A stretch of DNA of 64,000 nt from Streptomyces tanashiensis (GTDB taxonomy: Bacteria > Actinomycetota > Actinomycetes > Streptomycetales > Streptomycetaceae), in contig NZ_BMRZ01000003.1 of NCBI RefSeq assembly GCF_014648895.1, forward strand, positions 806,001 through 870,000, read 5' to 3'. Below, one piece after another: positions 41,015 to 53,324 of the stretch. A program made the position numbers and the translations under genes. Below the pieces are notes generated by a model. The model saw only the letters and a program-made list of their open reading frames with translations, searched no databases and was not told the origin of the DNA. Numbering within the stretch: position 1 is the first letter of the stretch; each line of letters begins with the position of its first letter.

Positions 41015-42497
41015 CTGGGGCGGCCGGTTCCGTGGCTCCGAGCAGCCCGGCGAGTTCCACCAGATCCGTGCCCGCGAGCCGGGGCAGCGCGCAGCCCGCG
41101 AGCGTCCTGCACGCCTCGCGCCAGCTCGCCGGCACCGAACGGCCGCCGCCCAGCGCGCCGGTGAGCGCCCCGGCGAGCGCCGGGGCCGAGTCGGCGACCC
41201 GGGAGAGACAGGCGGCGGCCGGCACCGCGGCCGTCATCTCGCCCCGGGCGGCGGTGGCGAGAGCCAGGGCGACGGGGACGGTCTCGGCGGCGGCGATGCC
41301 GTAGCTGTAGACGTGGTCCACGATCTGGTGCTCCAGGAGCGGGACGAGCTCGAAGGCCGAGCCGGCGGCCCGGGCCAGCTTCACGGCGTGCCGGGCGTTG
41401 CGGCCGATCTCGGTGACGGGCGGGAGTTCGGCGAGCGCCGCCTCGACGGCCTCGTCGACGGTCGCCCCGCCGAGGGCCGCCGCGAGGGCCGCCGCCGTCG
41501 CACGGGCGCCGTGGACGCCGTCGCCGTCCTGCGTGTACCGGGCGTCGAACTCGGCGAGTTCGGCGGCCGCGCGGGGGTCGCCGGGGTGGACGACGGCGAG
41601 GACGGCGGCGCGCACGCAGGCCGCGTCGTCGAAGAAGTGCGGGTTGTCGTGGCCCGTGGCGGGAGGCCGCAGACCGGTGGCGAGATTGCCGAGGCCCGCA
41701 CGGACCGAGATCCGGGCCCGGAGGGGGAGCACGGCCGACTCGACCTCGGGGGCGCGGTCCGCGGCGGCGGCGACCTGGCCGGCGAGGGAGTTCCAGGCGA
41801 GGTCGACGGCGGCGCGGAGCCGGCGGTCCGGGGGGAGCGCGGCGAAGACCGGGCCGGAGGCGGCGAGGATCGCCTCGGCGGTGAAGACGGCCCACTCGGC
41901 GTCGTCGGAGGGGCCGAGGCGGAGGGGCTCGGGGGGCTGGTTGAGGGCGATGGGGACGGGGAGGGTGGTCGTCGCGTTCTGCTCGGCGAAGGTGTCGAGT
42001 TCACGGGTGAGGCGGCGGGTCCATTCGGGCATGCGGGCGGCGCGGTGCCGGGCGGCGGGCCAGCCTGCGGCGTCGCCTGCGGCGAGCCCGAGGAGGAGGC
42101 CCTCGACCGCGTCGCGGCCGGCTCTGCGGGGGGCGTCGGGGTGCGGGGCCTCCCGGGGGCCGCCCCATGAACCGGTTCCCCGGACCGGGGCGGGGCCGTG
42201 CGGGCCGTGCGGGTCGTGCGGGGTCAGGTCCAGCAGGTTCGCGTCCTGCACCGGGGTGTGGTCCTGCGGGGCCGGGCCCAGCGGCTCCGTGCCCGGCATC
42301 GTGGCGAGCTCCTGCGGGTCACCGAGCAGGGGGCCGGTACCCGGCACCGTGGGCCGTGCCCACCCTCCCCCGAGCTCTCGGCTCCGCTCGACCAGGGGGG
42401 ACCCCCCTCGCCCTGCGGGACGATTGCCCACAGCGGTGGCGGCGGCCACGGTGTCCGGGCTCGGGGTCTCGCCCACAGTCGTCACGTCCGCGCTCAT
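40980..42497 (-). CDS. ADP-ribosylglycohydrolase-like protein, divergent
   Basis: A 505-residue protein. The first 125 residues are low-complexity and include a stretch encoded by palindromic element C. The ARH fold begins at RDAVEGLLLGLAAGDAAGW. The first metal motif is altered to GPSDDAEWAVF (S-D-D-A instead of T-D-D-T) and the C-terminal one to SRVADSAPALAGAL, so key ligands are partly lost. It may be a non-catalytic or altered-specificity paralogue. The ATG at 42497 overlaps the upstream stop. An internal start such as the ATG near 42301 would exclude the repeat. Confidence 0.78.
   Translation of the reverse strand: MSADVTTVGETPSPDTVAAATAVGNRPAGRGGSPLVERSRELGGGWARPTVPGTGPLLGDPQELATMPGTEPLGPAPQDHTPVQDANLLDLTPHDPHGPHGPAPVRGTGSWGGPREAPHPDAPRRAGRDAVEGLLLGLAAGDAAGWPAARHRAARMPEWTRRLTRELDTFAEQNATTTLPVPIALNQPPEPLRLGPSDDAEWAVFTAEAILAASGPVFAALPPDRRLRAAVDLAWNSLAGQVAAAADRAPEVESAVLPLRARISVRAGLGNLATGLRPPATGHDNPHFFDDAACVRAAVLAVVHPGDPRAAAELAEFDARYTQDGDGVHGARATAAALAAALGGATVDEAVEAALAELPPVTEIGRNARHAVKLARAAGSAFELVPLLEHQIVDHVYSYGIAAAETVPVALALATAARGEMTAAVPAAACLSRVADSAPALAGALTGALGGGRSVPASWREACRTLAGCALPRLAGTDLVELAGLLGATEPAAPGGQFRHDTHTG
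42346..42438. repeat. palindromic repeat element C, interrupted by a second repeat
   Basis: One unit of the element A/B type is present in its right-arm orientation: CCGTG..GTGCCCACC at the left and GCGGGACGATTGCCCACA at the right. Where CGTCCC should stand between them, a different palindrome (42365-42407) is inserted. The whole stretch lies in the coding frame of the divergent ADP-ribosylglycohydrolase gene. Confidence 0.75.
42365..42407. repeat. nested G/C-block palindrome of a common Streptomyces type
   Basis: CTCCCCCGAGC, a loop with CTCGGCTCC, then GCTCGACCAGGGGGG and ACCCCCC. The C5/G6 blocks and the GAGC/GCTC arms form a hairpin. The same frame (CTCCCCC, variable hairpin, GGGAGG or GGGGGG, CCCCC) occurs at 44941-44974. 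I recall this type as frequent in Streptomyces intergenic DNA. Confidence 0.7.
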
Positions 42498-43489
42498 GCC
42501 GCCTCCTCCGGGGTCAGCAGGTCCGCTACGTCCAGGACGTGGTAGCCGCGCATCGAGGGGAGGCAGCTGCCCGTCACCGGGGCGATCGCCGAGGCCCAGT
42601 CGCCGGGGATCGCGCGCACGCCGCCCGCCGCGCCCGCGAGGGCGCCCGCCACCGCCGCCGTCGTGTCGGCGTCGCGGCCCATGTTGACCGCGGTCAGGAC
42701 GGCCGTACGGAAGTCGCCCCGGGCCGCCGCGAAGGCGCCGAACGCCAGCCCGACCGCCTCCGGGGCCAGGTCCGTCCAGGGGTAGCCGCCGATGACGACC
42801 GCCGAGCGGACCTGGCGTTCGCGGGTGAGCGGGTCCGGCTGGACGCGCTGGGCCGCGACGACCGCGCGGCGCAGCGAGCGGGCCGTCCAGGAGTCCATGG
42901 GGACGACCGAGAGGGCTGCCGCGATGACCGAGGTGACGGTCGCTCCCGCCATCGCCGCCGCGACGCCCGCCGCCACCGCCTGGCCGCCGTAGATGCCCTC
43001 GCCGTCGTGGCTGACGCTGCCGTCGATCGCGACGAGCCGGGCGGCCTCCGCCGGGCGTCCGGCCGCGAAGACCCCGAAGGGTGCCGCGCGCATGGCGAGA
43101 CCGTCGCTCCAGGCGTGGCGGTGCTGGGCGGAGATGGGCGCGGCGAGGCCTCGCCGGAGGTTCTCCAGGGTGCCCCGCTCCGAGAAGCCCGCGCCGCGGA
43201 AGGGGCCTTCGTCGAGGTCGGCGATCCAGTGGTGCCAGGCCCGTTCGACGTGGTGGACGGTGAGGGCGGAGCCGTGCCGGGCGAGGAGCAGCGCCGAGAA
43301 GATGGCGTACTCCGTGTCGTCGGTGCCCGCCGGGCTGTCCGTGACGAAGCCTTCGATGCGGCCCCAGCGGCGGCGGATCTCGGAGGGCCGCATGTTCTCG
43401 GCGGGCGCGCCGAGCGCGTCGCCGACGGCGAGGCCGAGGAGCGCCCCTCTCGCCCGTTCACGCGTGTCGCAGGCCGTGCTGTTCACCAT
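42494..43489 (-). CDS. ADP-ribosylglycohydrolase family protein, canonical
   Basis: A 331-residue ARH/DraG-type hydrolase and the first gene of the seven-gene operon. RARGALLGLAVGDALGAPAEN opens the fold. The metal ligands are intact: TDDT at 56-59 (SPAGTDDTEYAIF) and NMGRDADTTAAVAGALAGA from 269. Substrate could be ADP-ribosylated protein, ADP-ribosyl-acetylated compounds or other ribosides. AGGGG lies about 8 bases before the ATG at 43489. Its stop overlaps the next start. The promoter should lie in the gap shared with the VIT gene, which contains a TGTCA/TGACA palindrome. Confidence 0.87.
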   Translation of the reverse strand: MVNSTACDTRERARGALLGLAVGDALGAPAENMRPSEIRRRWGRIEGFVTDSPAGTDDTEYAIFSALLLARHGSALTVHHVERAWHHWIADLDEGPFRGAGFSERGTLENLRRGLAAPISAQHRHAWSDGLAMRAAPFGVFAAGRPAEAARLVAIDGSVSHDGEGIYGGQAVAAGVAAAMAGATVTSVIAAALSVVPMDSWTARSLRRAVVAAQRVQPDPLTRERQVRSAVVIGGYPWTDLAPEAVGLAFGAFAAARGDFRTAVLTAVNMGRDADTTAAVAGALAGAAGGVRAIPGDWASAIAPVTGSCLPSMRGYHVLDVADLLTPEEAA

Positions 43490-43583
43490 CTCGCGCCCCT
43501 TCCTCGGTGGGGGCGCCGACTGCGGCGCCCCCGATGCTGGATCTGTGCCACCGCGGGCCGCGAACTCGCCGAAGAAACGTCTC

Positions 43584-43599
43584 TGTCACCCGGCTGACA
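43584..43599. promoter_or_regulatory. TGTCA/TGACA inverted repeat in a divergent gap
   Basis: TGTCA (43584-43588) and TGACA (43595-43599) flank 6 bases. It lies 95 bases before the ADP-ribosylglycohydrolase operon and 144 before the VIT gene, and could serve either. Confidence 0.35.
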
Positions 43600-43637
43600 C
43601 CTCGCCAGATAGGGGTGACCTCAGTGAGGCGGGCCTT

Positions 43638-43659
43638 AGTAAGTACGGCCTGCCTTGCT
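43638..43659. promoter_or_regulatory. imperfect palindrome upstream of the VIT gene
   Basis: The 22-base site AGTAAG..GGCC..CTTGCT is symmetric at 8 of 11 positions. It lies about 85 bases before the VIT gene. A metal-responsive operator is suspected from the downstream gene; it does not match the DtxR/IdeR iron box well. Confidence 0.3.
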
Positions 43660-43742
43660 GGCGCGACCCTTACATCGGGCGTATTTTCGAGGGAGTTGGG
43701 GGCGGCGGGTGCATCCCTGCCCGCCGGAACGAGGGGAGAGTC

Positions 43743-44471
43743 ATGTCCATCATCGAAGCTCAGGCGCCACTGCACGAGGCCCACCGCGACAACCACACGC
43801 ACCGTGACGTGAACGGCGGTTGGCTGCGCCCGGCGGTGTTCGGCGCGATGGACGGACTGGTCTCCAACCTCGCCCTGATGACCGGTGTCGCCGGCGGCGC
43901 GGTCTCCTCGCAGACCGTCGTCATCACCGGACTCGCGGGCCTGGCGGCCGGCGCCTTCTCCATGGCGGCCGGCGAGTACACCTCCGTCGCCTCGCAGCGC
44001 GAGCTCGTCCAGGCGGAACTGGACGTCGAGCGCCGCCAGTTGCGCAAGCACCCCATCGACGAGATGGAGGAGCTCGCCGCGCTCTACGTCTCCCGCGGTG
44101 TCGAGCCCGCGCTCGCCCGCGAGGTCGCGATGCAGCTGTCGAAGGACCCCGAGCAGGCCCTGGAGATCCACGCCCGCGAGGAGCTCGGCATCGACCCGGA
44201 CGACCTGCCGTCGCCGACGGTCGCCGCCGTCTCGTCCTTCGGATCCTTCGCCCTCGGCGCGCTCCTCCCCGTCCTGCCGTACCTGCTCGGGGCGACCGCG
44301 CTCTGGCCCGCCGTGCTGCTCGCGCTCCTCGGGCTCTTCGCCTGTGGCGCCCTGGTGGCCCGGGTGACCGCCCGCGGCTGGCTCTTCAGCGGCATGCGCC
44401 AGCTCGTCCTCGGTGGTGCCGCCGCGGCCGTCACGTACGGGCTCGGCATGCTCCTCGGGGCCGCGCTGTAG
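43743..44471 (+). CDS. VIT1/CCC1 family iron/manganese transporter
   Basis: A 242-residue membrane protein of the vacuolar iron transporter family. The first helices carry VFGAMDGLVSNLALMTGVAGG and LAAGAFSMAAGEYTSVASQREL, the family's metal-conducting segments. A cytoplasmic helical domain rich in Glu (about 93-155: ELDVERRQLRKHP, EEMEELAALYVSRGV-like) follows, then three C-terminal helices. It probably exports or stores Fe(II) or Mn(II). GAGGGGAG precedes the ATG at 43743. A strong terminator follows. Confidence 0.9.
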   Translation: MSIIEAQAPLHEAHRDNHTHRDVNGGWLRPAVFGAMDGLVSNLALMTGVAGGAVSSQTVVITGLAGLAAGAFSMAAGEYTSVASQRELVQAELDVERRQLRKHPIDEMEELAALYVSRGVEPALAREVAMQLSKDPEQALEIHAREELGIDPDDLPSPTVAAVSSFGSFALGALLPVLPYLLGATALWPAVLLALLGLFACGALVARVTARGWLFSGMRQLVLGGAAAAVTYGLGMLLGAAL

Positions 44472-44507
44472 CCCCGTGAGGCCGGTGCGGATTCCGTACC
44501 CCCGCAG

Positions 44508-44545
44508 AAGACCGAGAGGCCCCCGAAAGGGGCCTCTCGGTCTTT
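44508..44545 (+). terminator. VIT gene terminator
   Basis: A perfect 16-bp stem (AAGACCGAGAGGCCCC, 44508-44523, with 44529-44544), loop CGAAA, then TTTT. It is a textbook intrinsic terminator, working in both orientations. Confidence 0.9.
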
Positions 44546-44940
44546 TCGTGGCACCTTTCCGGGACGAAACGCCCGGAACGGCTGTGACGTATATCCCTGG
44601 TCCGATCCGCCGCGGCGATGAGACACTATGCACGACGCCACATATGTAGCCGGTTACTCGGCGGTTTCGAACCCGTGACCAACGGGAAAGAGGCCTGAGC
44701 GTCACCGGGCAACGAAGCCCACTCCCAGTGGCGGGTCGCCGGAGGCCCGAAGATCCTCCGGACCTCGATCCGTCCCTCGCGGGGCAGTCCCTGTCGCCGC
44801 ACTCCACAGATGAACCAGACACCACCGCTCCGTATCGGCGGTGTCCGCATGCTGGAATGAGCTATCCACTTCGCGAGAAGCCAGCCATCATGTAACCTGC
44901 ACGAAATTTCGCGGAGGGCCAACGTCGTCCCTCGGCAGTC
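44546..44940. other. gltB upstream region without a recognised gene
   Basis: About 400 bases between the VIT terminator and the repeat in front of gltB. The composition is less GC-rich than the genes. Minus-strand frames here are open but show no homology or ribosome site. A T-arm-like GGTTTCGAACCC (44663-44674) is present, but no tRNA can be folded. The gltB promoter must lie here or in the repeat; AAATTTCGCGG near 44905 is a possible AT-rich element. Confidence 0.4.
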
Positions 44941-44974
44941 GCTCCCCCAGACGTTGTCTGGGAGGTGCCCCCAG
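44941..44974. repeat. G/C-block palindrome in the gltB leader
   Basis: GCTCCCCCAGAC, GTT, GTCTGGGAGG and TGCCCCCAG form a hairpin (CCCAGAC/GTCTGGG) with a second C block able to compete for pairing. It ends 24 bases before the gltB ATG. It is the same type as the nested repeat at 42365-42407. Confidence 0.7.
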
Positions 44975-44997
44975 CCACGACGACGACGGGAGAGCCG

Positions 44998-49555
<4,558 letters not shown>

Positions 49556-49563
<8 letters not shown>

Positions 49564-51016
49564 CCCCAAGGGCTTCCTGACCACCGGGCGTGAAGTCGCC
49601 CAGACCCGGCCGGTGGGCGAGCGCGTCAGGGACTGGAACGAGGTCTACGTCCCCGGCTCCCTGCTCCCGATCATCAGCAAGCAGGCCGGCCGCTGCATGG
49701 ACTGCGGCATCCCGTTCTGCCACAACGGCTGCCCCCTCGGGAACCTCATCCCCGAGTGGAACGACTACGCCTACCGCGAGGACTGGTCGGCGGCGCAGGA
49801 GCGCCTGCACGCCACCAACAACTTCCCGGAGTTCACCGGCCGCCTCTGCCCGGCGCCGTGCGAGTCCGCGTGCGTGCTCGGCATCAACCAGCCGGCCGTC
49901 ACCATCAAGAACGTCGAAGTCTCCATCATCGACAAGGCGTGGGACGCGAACGACGTCAAGCCGCAGGTGCCCGAGCGCCTGTCCGGCAAGACCGCCGCCG
50001 TCATCGGCTCGGGCCCGGCGGGTCTCGCCGCCGCCCAGCAGCTGACCCGGGCCGGCCACACCGTGGTCGTGTACGAGCGCGCCGACCGCATCGGCGGCCT
50101 GCTGCGCTACGGCATCCCCGAGTTCAAGATGGAGAAGCGGCACATCAACCGCCGCATCGAGCAGATGCGCGCGGAGGGCACCAAGTTCCGCACCGGCATC
50201 GAGATCGGCCGCGACCTGACGTCGACGGACCTGCGCAAGCGGTTCGACGCCGTGGTCATCGCCGCCGGTGCCACCACCGCCCGCGACCTGCCCGTCCCGG
50301 GCCGGGAGCTGAACGGCATCCACCAGGCGATGGAGTACCTGCCGCTCGCCAACAAGGTCGTCGAGGGCGACTTCGTGGCCCCGCCGATCACCGCCGAGGG
50401 CAAGCACGTCGTCGTCATCGGCGGCGGCGACACCGGCGCGGACTGTGTCGGTACGGCGCACCGCCAGGGCGCGGCCTCGGTCACGCAGCTGGAGATCATG
50501 CCGAAGCCGGGCGAGGACCGGAACGCCGGCCAGCCCTGGCCGACCTTCCCCATGCTCTACAAGGTCACCTCGGCGCACGAGGAGGGCGGCGAGCGGGTCT
50601 ACTCCGTCTCCACCACCCACTTCGAGGGCGACGAGGACGGCAACGTCCAGTTCCTCCACCTCGTCGAGGTCGAGTTCGTCGACGGCAAGCTGACCCAGAA
50701 GCCGGGCACGGAGCGGAAGATCCCCGCCCAGCTGGTCACGCTCGCGATGGGCTTCACCGGCACGGACGTGGAGAACGGCCTGGTCGCCCAGTTCGGTCTG
50801 AACCTGGACGAGCGGGGTAACATCGCCCGTGACGCGGACTTCGCCACCAACGTCGACGGCGTGTTCGTCGCCGGTGACGCCGGCCGCGGCCAGTCGCTCA
50901 TCGTCTGGGCCATCGCCGAGGGCCGCTCGGCCGCCCGCGGCGTGGACCGCTTCCTGACCGGCGCCAGCTCCCTGCCGGCCCCGATCCGCCCGACGGACCG
51001 TTCGCTGATGGTCTGA
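49556..51016 (+). CDS. gltD: glutamate synthase small subunit
   Basis: The NADPH-oxidising chain that passes electrons to GltB. It has 486 residues. Iron-sulfur cysteines are in [17 protein letters not shown] and [14 protein letters not shown] near the N-terminus. FAD binding is in [20 protein letters not shown] binding in [20 protein letters not shown], and the C-terminal FAD loop is [19 protein letters not shown]. The ATG overlaps the end of gltB, so the subunits are co-translated. A weak long-loop hairpin follows the gene. Confidence 0.97.
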
Positions 51017-51058
51017 CCGGCCCCGAGAACGTCCCGTACAACGACGTGCGGAACTGAG

Positions 51059-51107
51059 CGCAGCGCCCCCCGAATGTCCCCGACCGGACGACTGGGCGGG
51101 CGCTGCG
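51059..51107. terminator. possible terminator after gltD
   Basis: CGCAGCGCCC (51059-51068) and GGGCGCTGCG (51098-51107) form a 10-bp stem around about 30 bases, between the convergent gltD and a minus-strand gene. The loop is long, so efficiency is uncertain. Confidence 0.45.
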
Positions 51108-51115
51108 GCGCGTCG

Positions 51116-51568
51116 TCAGCCGTTCCCGGGCCAGATCCAGGTGACCAGCGACGCCGCCGACACCGCGAGGACCCCGACGAGCCCCATCCAGCGGGCCCAG
51201 CCGGTCATCCGCCGCACCGTGCCGGCGCGCCTCCTCTCGTACCGCAGCAGGTACTCCGCCCCCGACGGCAGCTTCCGCCCCGGCCGCTCGTGCACCGCCG
51301 ACACCATCAGCCAGGACGCCAGCAGAAGCAGCAGGAACGCCCCCGCGAGCAGCCCGATCACCCACCACCGGGGCCCGGTGGTCATCCTGCTCAGGTTCTC
51401 CTGCCCCTTGAGCACGAAGACGACGGTGAGCAGACCGGTGAGCGTGGCGAGGAAGTTCCGGTACCCCTCGGCCTGCTGGAGCGCCGCCCTGAGCTGCTCG
51501 GGCGGGGTGGCCATGGCGAGGACCCGCTCGTCGGCGTCCCGCAGCTCCTCGGGCGTGAACTCGCTCAC
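51116..51568 (-). CDS. two-helix membrane protein, unknown
   Basis: A 150-residue protein beginning SEFTPEELRDADERVLAMATPPEQLRAALQQAEGYRN, a charged helical head, then membrane helices at about 45-63 (FLATLTGLLTVVFVLKGQ region), 72-97 and 127-147. No enzyme motif is visible. The GTG at 51568 overlaps the stop of the upstream zinc-ribbon-like gene by four bases, so they are translated as a pair. An unbroken frame further upstream belongs to the shadow of that gene. Function unknown. Confidence 0.7.
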   Translation of the reverse strand: MSEFTPEELRDADERVLAMATPPEQLRAALQQAEGYRNFLATLTGLLTVVFVLKGQENLSRMTTGPRWWVIGLLAGAFLLLLLASWLMVSAVHERPGRKLPSGAEYLLRYERRRAGTVRRMTGWARWMGLVGVLAVSAASLVTWIWPGNG

Positions 51569-51879
51569 CGCGACAGACCCCGGGGCGGCGCGAGCCAGAA
51601 CGAGGCGCCGCAGCCCCTCTCGACCCCGGCCGGCCGGTCCACGTGCCGGGTCGCGCACGCGCAGCGCGCGTACTTCGGCTCGCCGTTGTCGAACGCCCGC
51701 TTGTCCGGGCCCTTGCTGCCGTACTGGATGTCCTCCCACGTCCGGGAGGTCACGCACCGGCACTCCGGGCACTCGCCCGTGGCCTCCACCCGCCCGGCCC
51801 CCCGGGACTGCCAGAGGAAGGTCGTGACGGGGGAGGTCAGGGGGCGGTCGTGGACGCGGTAGGGGACGGCGGAACTCAT
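51565..51879 (-). CDS. small Cys-rich (zinc-ribbon-like) protein
   Basis: A 104-residue protein with CPEC at about 37-40, then CAC near 73 and a further CG near 90, a spacing that could bind zinc. Two tryptophans and many arginines suggest a compact surface-binding module. It is the first gene of a two-gene unit with the membrane protein downstream. The ATG at 51879 has CGGAGG just upstream. No specific family was recognised. Partnership with the membrane protein is inferred from the overlap. Confidence 0.68.
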   Translation of the reverse strand: MSSAVPYRVHDRPLTSPVTTFLWQSRGAGRVEATGECPECRCVTSRTWEDIQYGSKGPDKRAFDNGEPKYARCACATRHVDRPAGVERGCGASFWLAPPRGLSR

Positions 51880-52102
51880 GGTCGGGGGCCTCCGTGGGCT
51901 CGGGGAAGGTCGAGGTCGAACGCGGAGTTCACCGGACGCGCCTCGTCCGGGTCCGTGGGGGAGGACCGCCGGCCGGCCCCTCGGTCGTGTCCGGCGCGGC
52001 CGTCGTCGCGCTCACCCGTTCTCCCGACTCCCTTGTGCGGCGCACCAGGACGTCCATGATTCCAGAACGTCCGTACGGTTCGGGGGTCGTCGGGGAGGCC
52101 GG

Positions 52103-53230
52103 TCAGGCGGTGGCCACCGGTTCGCGGAAGCGGGGGATGACCTCCGTGCCCCACTGCCGGATCGTCTCCAGGCAGACCTCCTGCGGGACCGTGCCCATCT
52201 GGATCAGGCACATCACCTCGTCGACGCCGATCTCCCGGAGCCGTTCCACGTAGGCGATCGCCGTCGCCGCGTCCCCGTAGGCGTGGTCGGTGTTGTACGT
52301 GCCGGTGTCGACCGGGCGGGCCGGGACGTTCGCCTCGTGGAGGCGGGCGATCAGTTTCTCGCGCTCCCGGCCGAGTGCTCCCGCGTGGTCCTCGTCCTCC
52401 GCGTACCCGGTGGGGGCGGGGGCGCCGCCGTACCAGTGGGCGATCGACTCGGCGAAGAAGCGCTGGCCCCGGGTGCCGAGGCGGAGGGCGCGGGCCGGGT
52501 CGTCCAGGACGATCGTCGGGCAGAGGGCGGAGAAGTGGTCGTTGACCTCGGTGGAGACGAAGCGCGATCCGTCCCGGGAGGCGCGGGCCTCGTCGTACAC
52601 CGTGCGCATGGCACGGACGTCGTCGGCGCCCGCGAAGCCCATCACCAGGGCGCCGATGCCGAGTTCGGCGGCCTGCCGGAGGGAGTCGTGCTGCGAGCAG
52701 GCCATGAAGAGCGGGGGATGGGGCGTCTGCACGGGGCGGGGCAGGACCGCGCCGGGGCCGATGTCGAGGGTGCCGTGCCACTCGAACTCCGGCTCCCGCC
52801 AGGCGGCGGCGACGATCCGCAGGGCCTCCTCGGTCTGCGGGCGGGTGTCCTCCGGGCGCACCCCGAACATCCGGGTCTCCTGGCGGGTCGCGCCCCGGCC
52901 CGCGCCCAGGTCGACCCGGCCGCCGGAGAGCACGTCGAGCATGGCGGCGCGTTCGGCGACCCGCACCGGGTGCTGGTAGCCGAAGGGCATGGTGACCACG
53001 CCGTGGCCGACGCGGATGGTCCGGGTGCGGGCGGCGACCCAGGTCAGGAAGATCTCGGACGCGCTCATGTGGGCGTACTGGGTGAGGGAGTGGTGCTCGA
53101 CCGCCCAGATCCGATCGAAGCCCATCTCCTCGGCGAGGACGGCCTGTTCGACGCAGTCGTGGATGACCTGGCGCTCGCGGTCGGGGGTCGGGTCGACGAG
53201 CTGTGCTTCGAAGATCATGGAGAACTTCAC
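52103..53230 (-). CDS. LLM-class flavin-dependent oxidoreductase
   Basis: A 375-residue luciferase-like monooxygenase fold. FDRIWAVEHHSLTQYAHMSASE and RTIRVGHGVVTMPFGYQHPVRVAERAAMLDVLSGGRVDLGAGRGA are classic segments of the FMN/F420-dependent family. The partner flavin reductase is not encoded nearby. It is divergent from the PadR regulator at 53325, with a 15-bp-arm inverted repeat in between, so it is the likely regulated target. The substrate is unknown; relatives oxidise xenobiotics or secondary metabolites. Confidence 0.88.
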   Translation of the reverse strand: MKFSMIFEAQLVDPTPDRERQVIHDCVEQAVLAEEMGFDRIWAVEHHSLTQYAHMSASEIFLTWVAARTRTIRVGHGVVTMPFGYQHPVRVAERAAMLDVLSGGRVDLGAGRGATRQETRMFGVRPEDTRPQTEEALRIVAAAWREPEFEWHGTLDIGPGAVLPRPVQTPHPPLFMACSQHDSLRQAAELGIGALVMGFAGADDVRAMRTVYDEARASRDGSRFVSTEVNDHFSALCPTIVLDDPARALRLGTRGQRFFAESIAHWYGGAPAPTGYAEDEDHAGALGREREKLIARLHEANVPARPVDTGTYNTDHAYGDAATAIAYVERLREIGVDEVMCLIQMGTVPQEVCLETIRQWGTEVIPRFREPVATA

Positions 53231-53252
53231 GGGACGCTCCTCCCGGGGTGGG

Positions 53253-53300
53253 CCTCTCTCTATGCCTAATCGAAATACTTCTAGCAGGCATAAAGAGAGG
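53253..53300. promoter_or_regulatory. PadR operator candidate
   Basis: CCTCTCTCTATGCCT (53253-53267) and AGGCATAAAGAGAGG (53286-53300) form a 15-base-arm inverted repeat with one mismatch and an 18-base AT-rich centre. The right arm overlaps the -35 position of TAGACT (53313-53318), which lies 6 bases before the padR GTG. The left arm faces the oxidoreductase gene. Confidence 0.65.
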
Positions 53301-53324
53301 AGGGAAGGGCCGTAGACTGCCGCC

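Noticed and set aside
43621..43660. Iron box (DtxR/DmdR type) upstream of the VIT gene
   Set aside because: Few consensus positions match; only the generic palindrome is reported.
44663..44674. T-arm-like GGTTTCGAACCC suggesting a tRNA or an integrase attachment site
   Set aside because: No acceptor, D or anticodon stems could be drawn on either strand and no integrase or phage genes are nearby.
44965..44997. Upstream GTG start for gltB adding 11 residues
   Set aside because: It falls inside the palindromic repeat and lacks a ribosome site; the ATG at 44998 has one.
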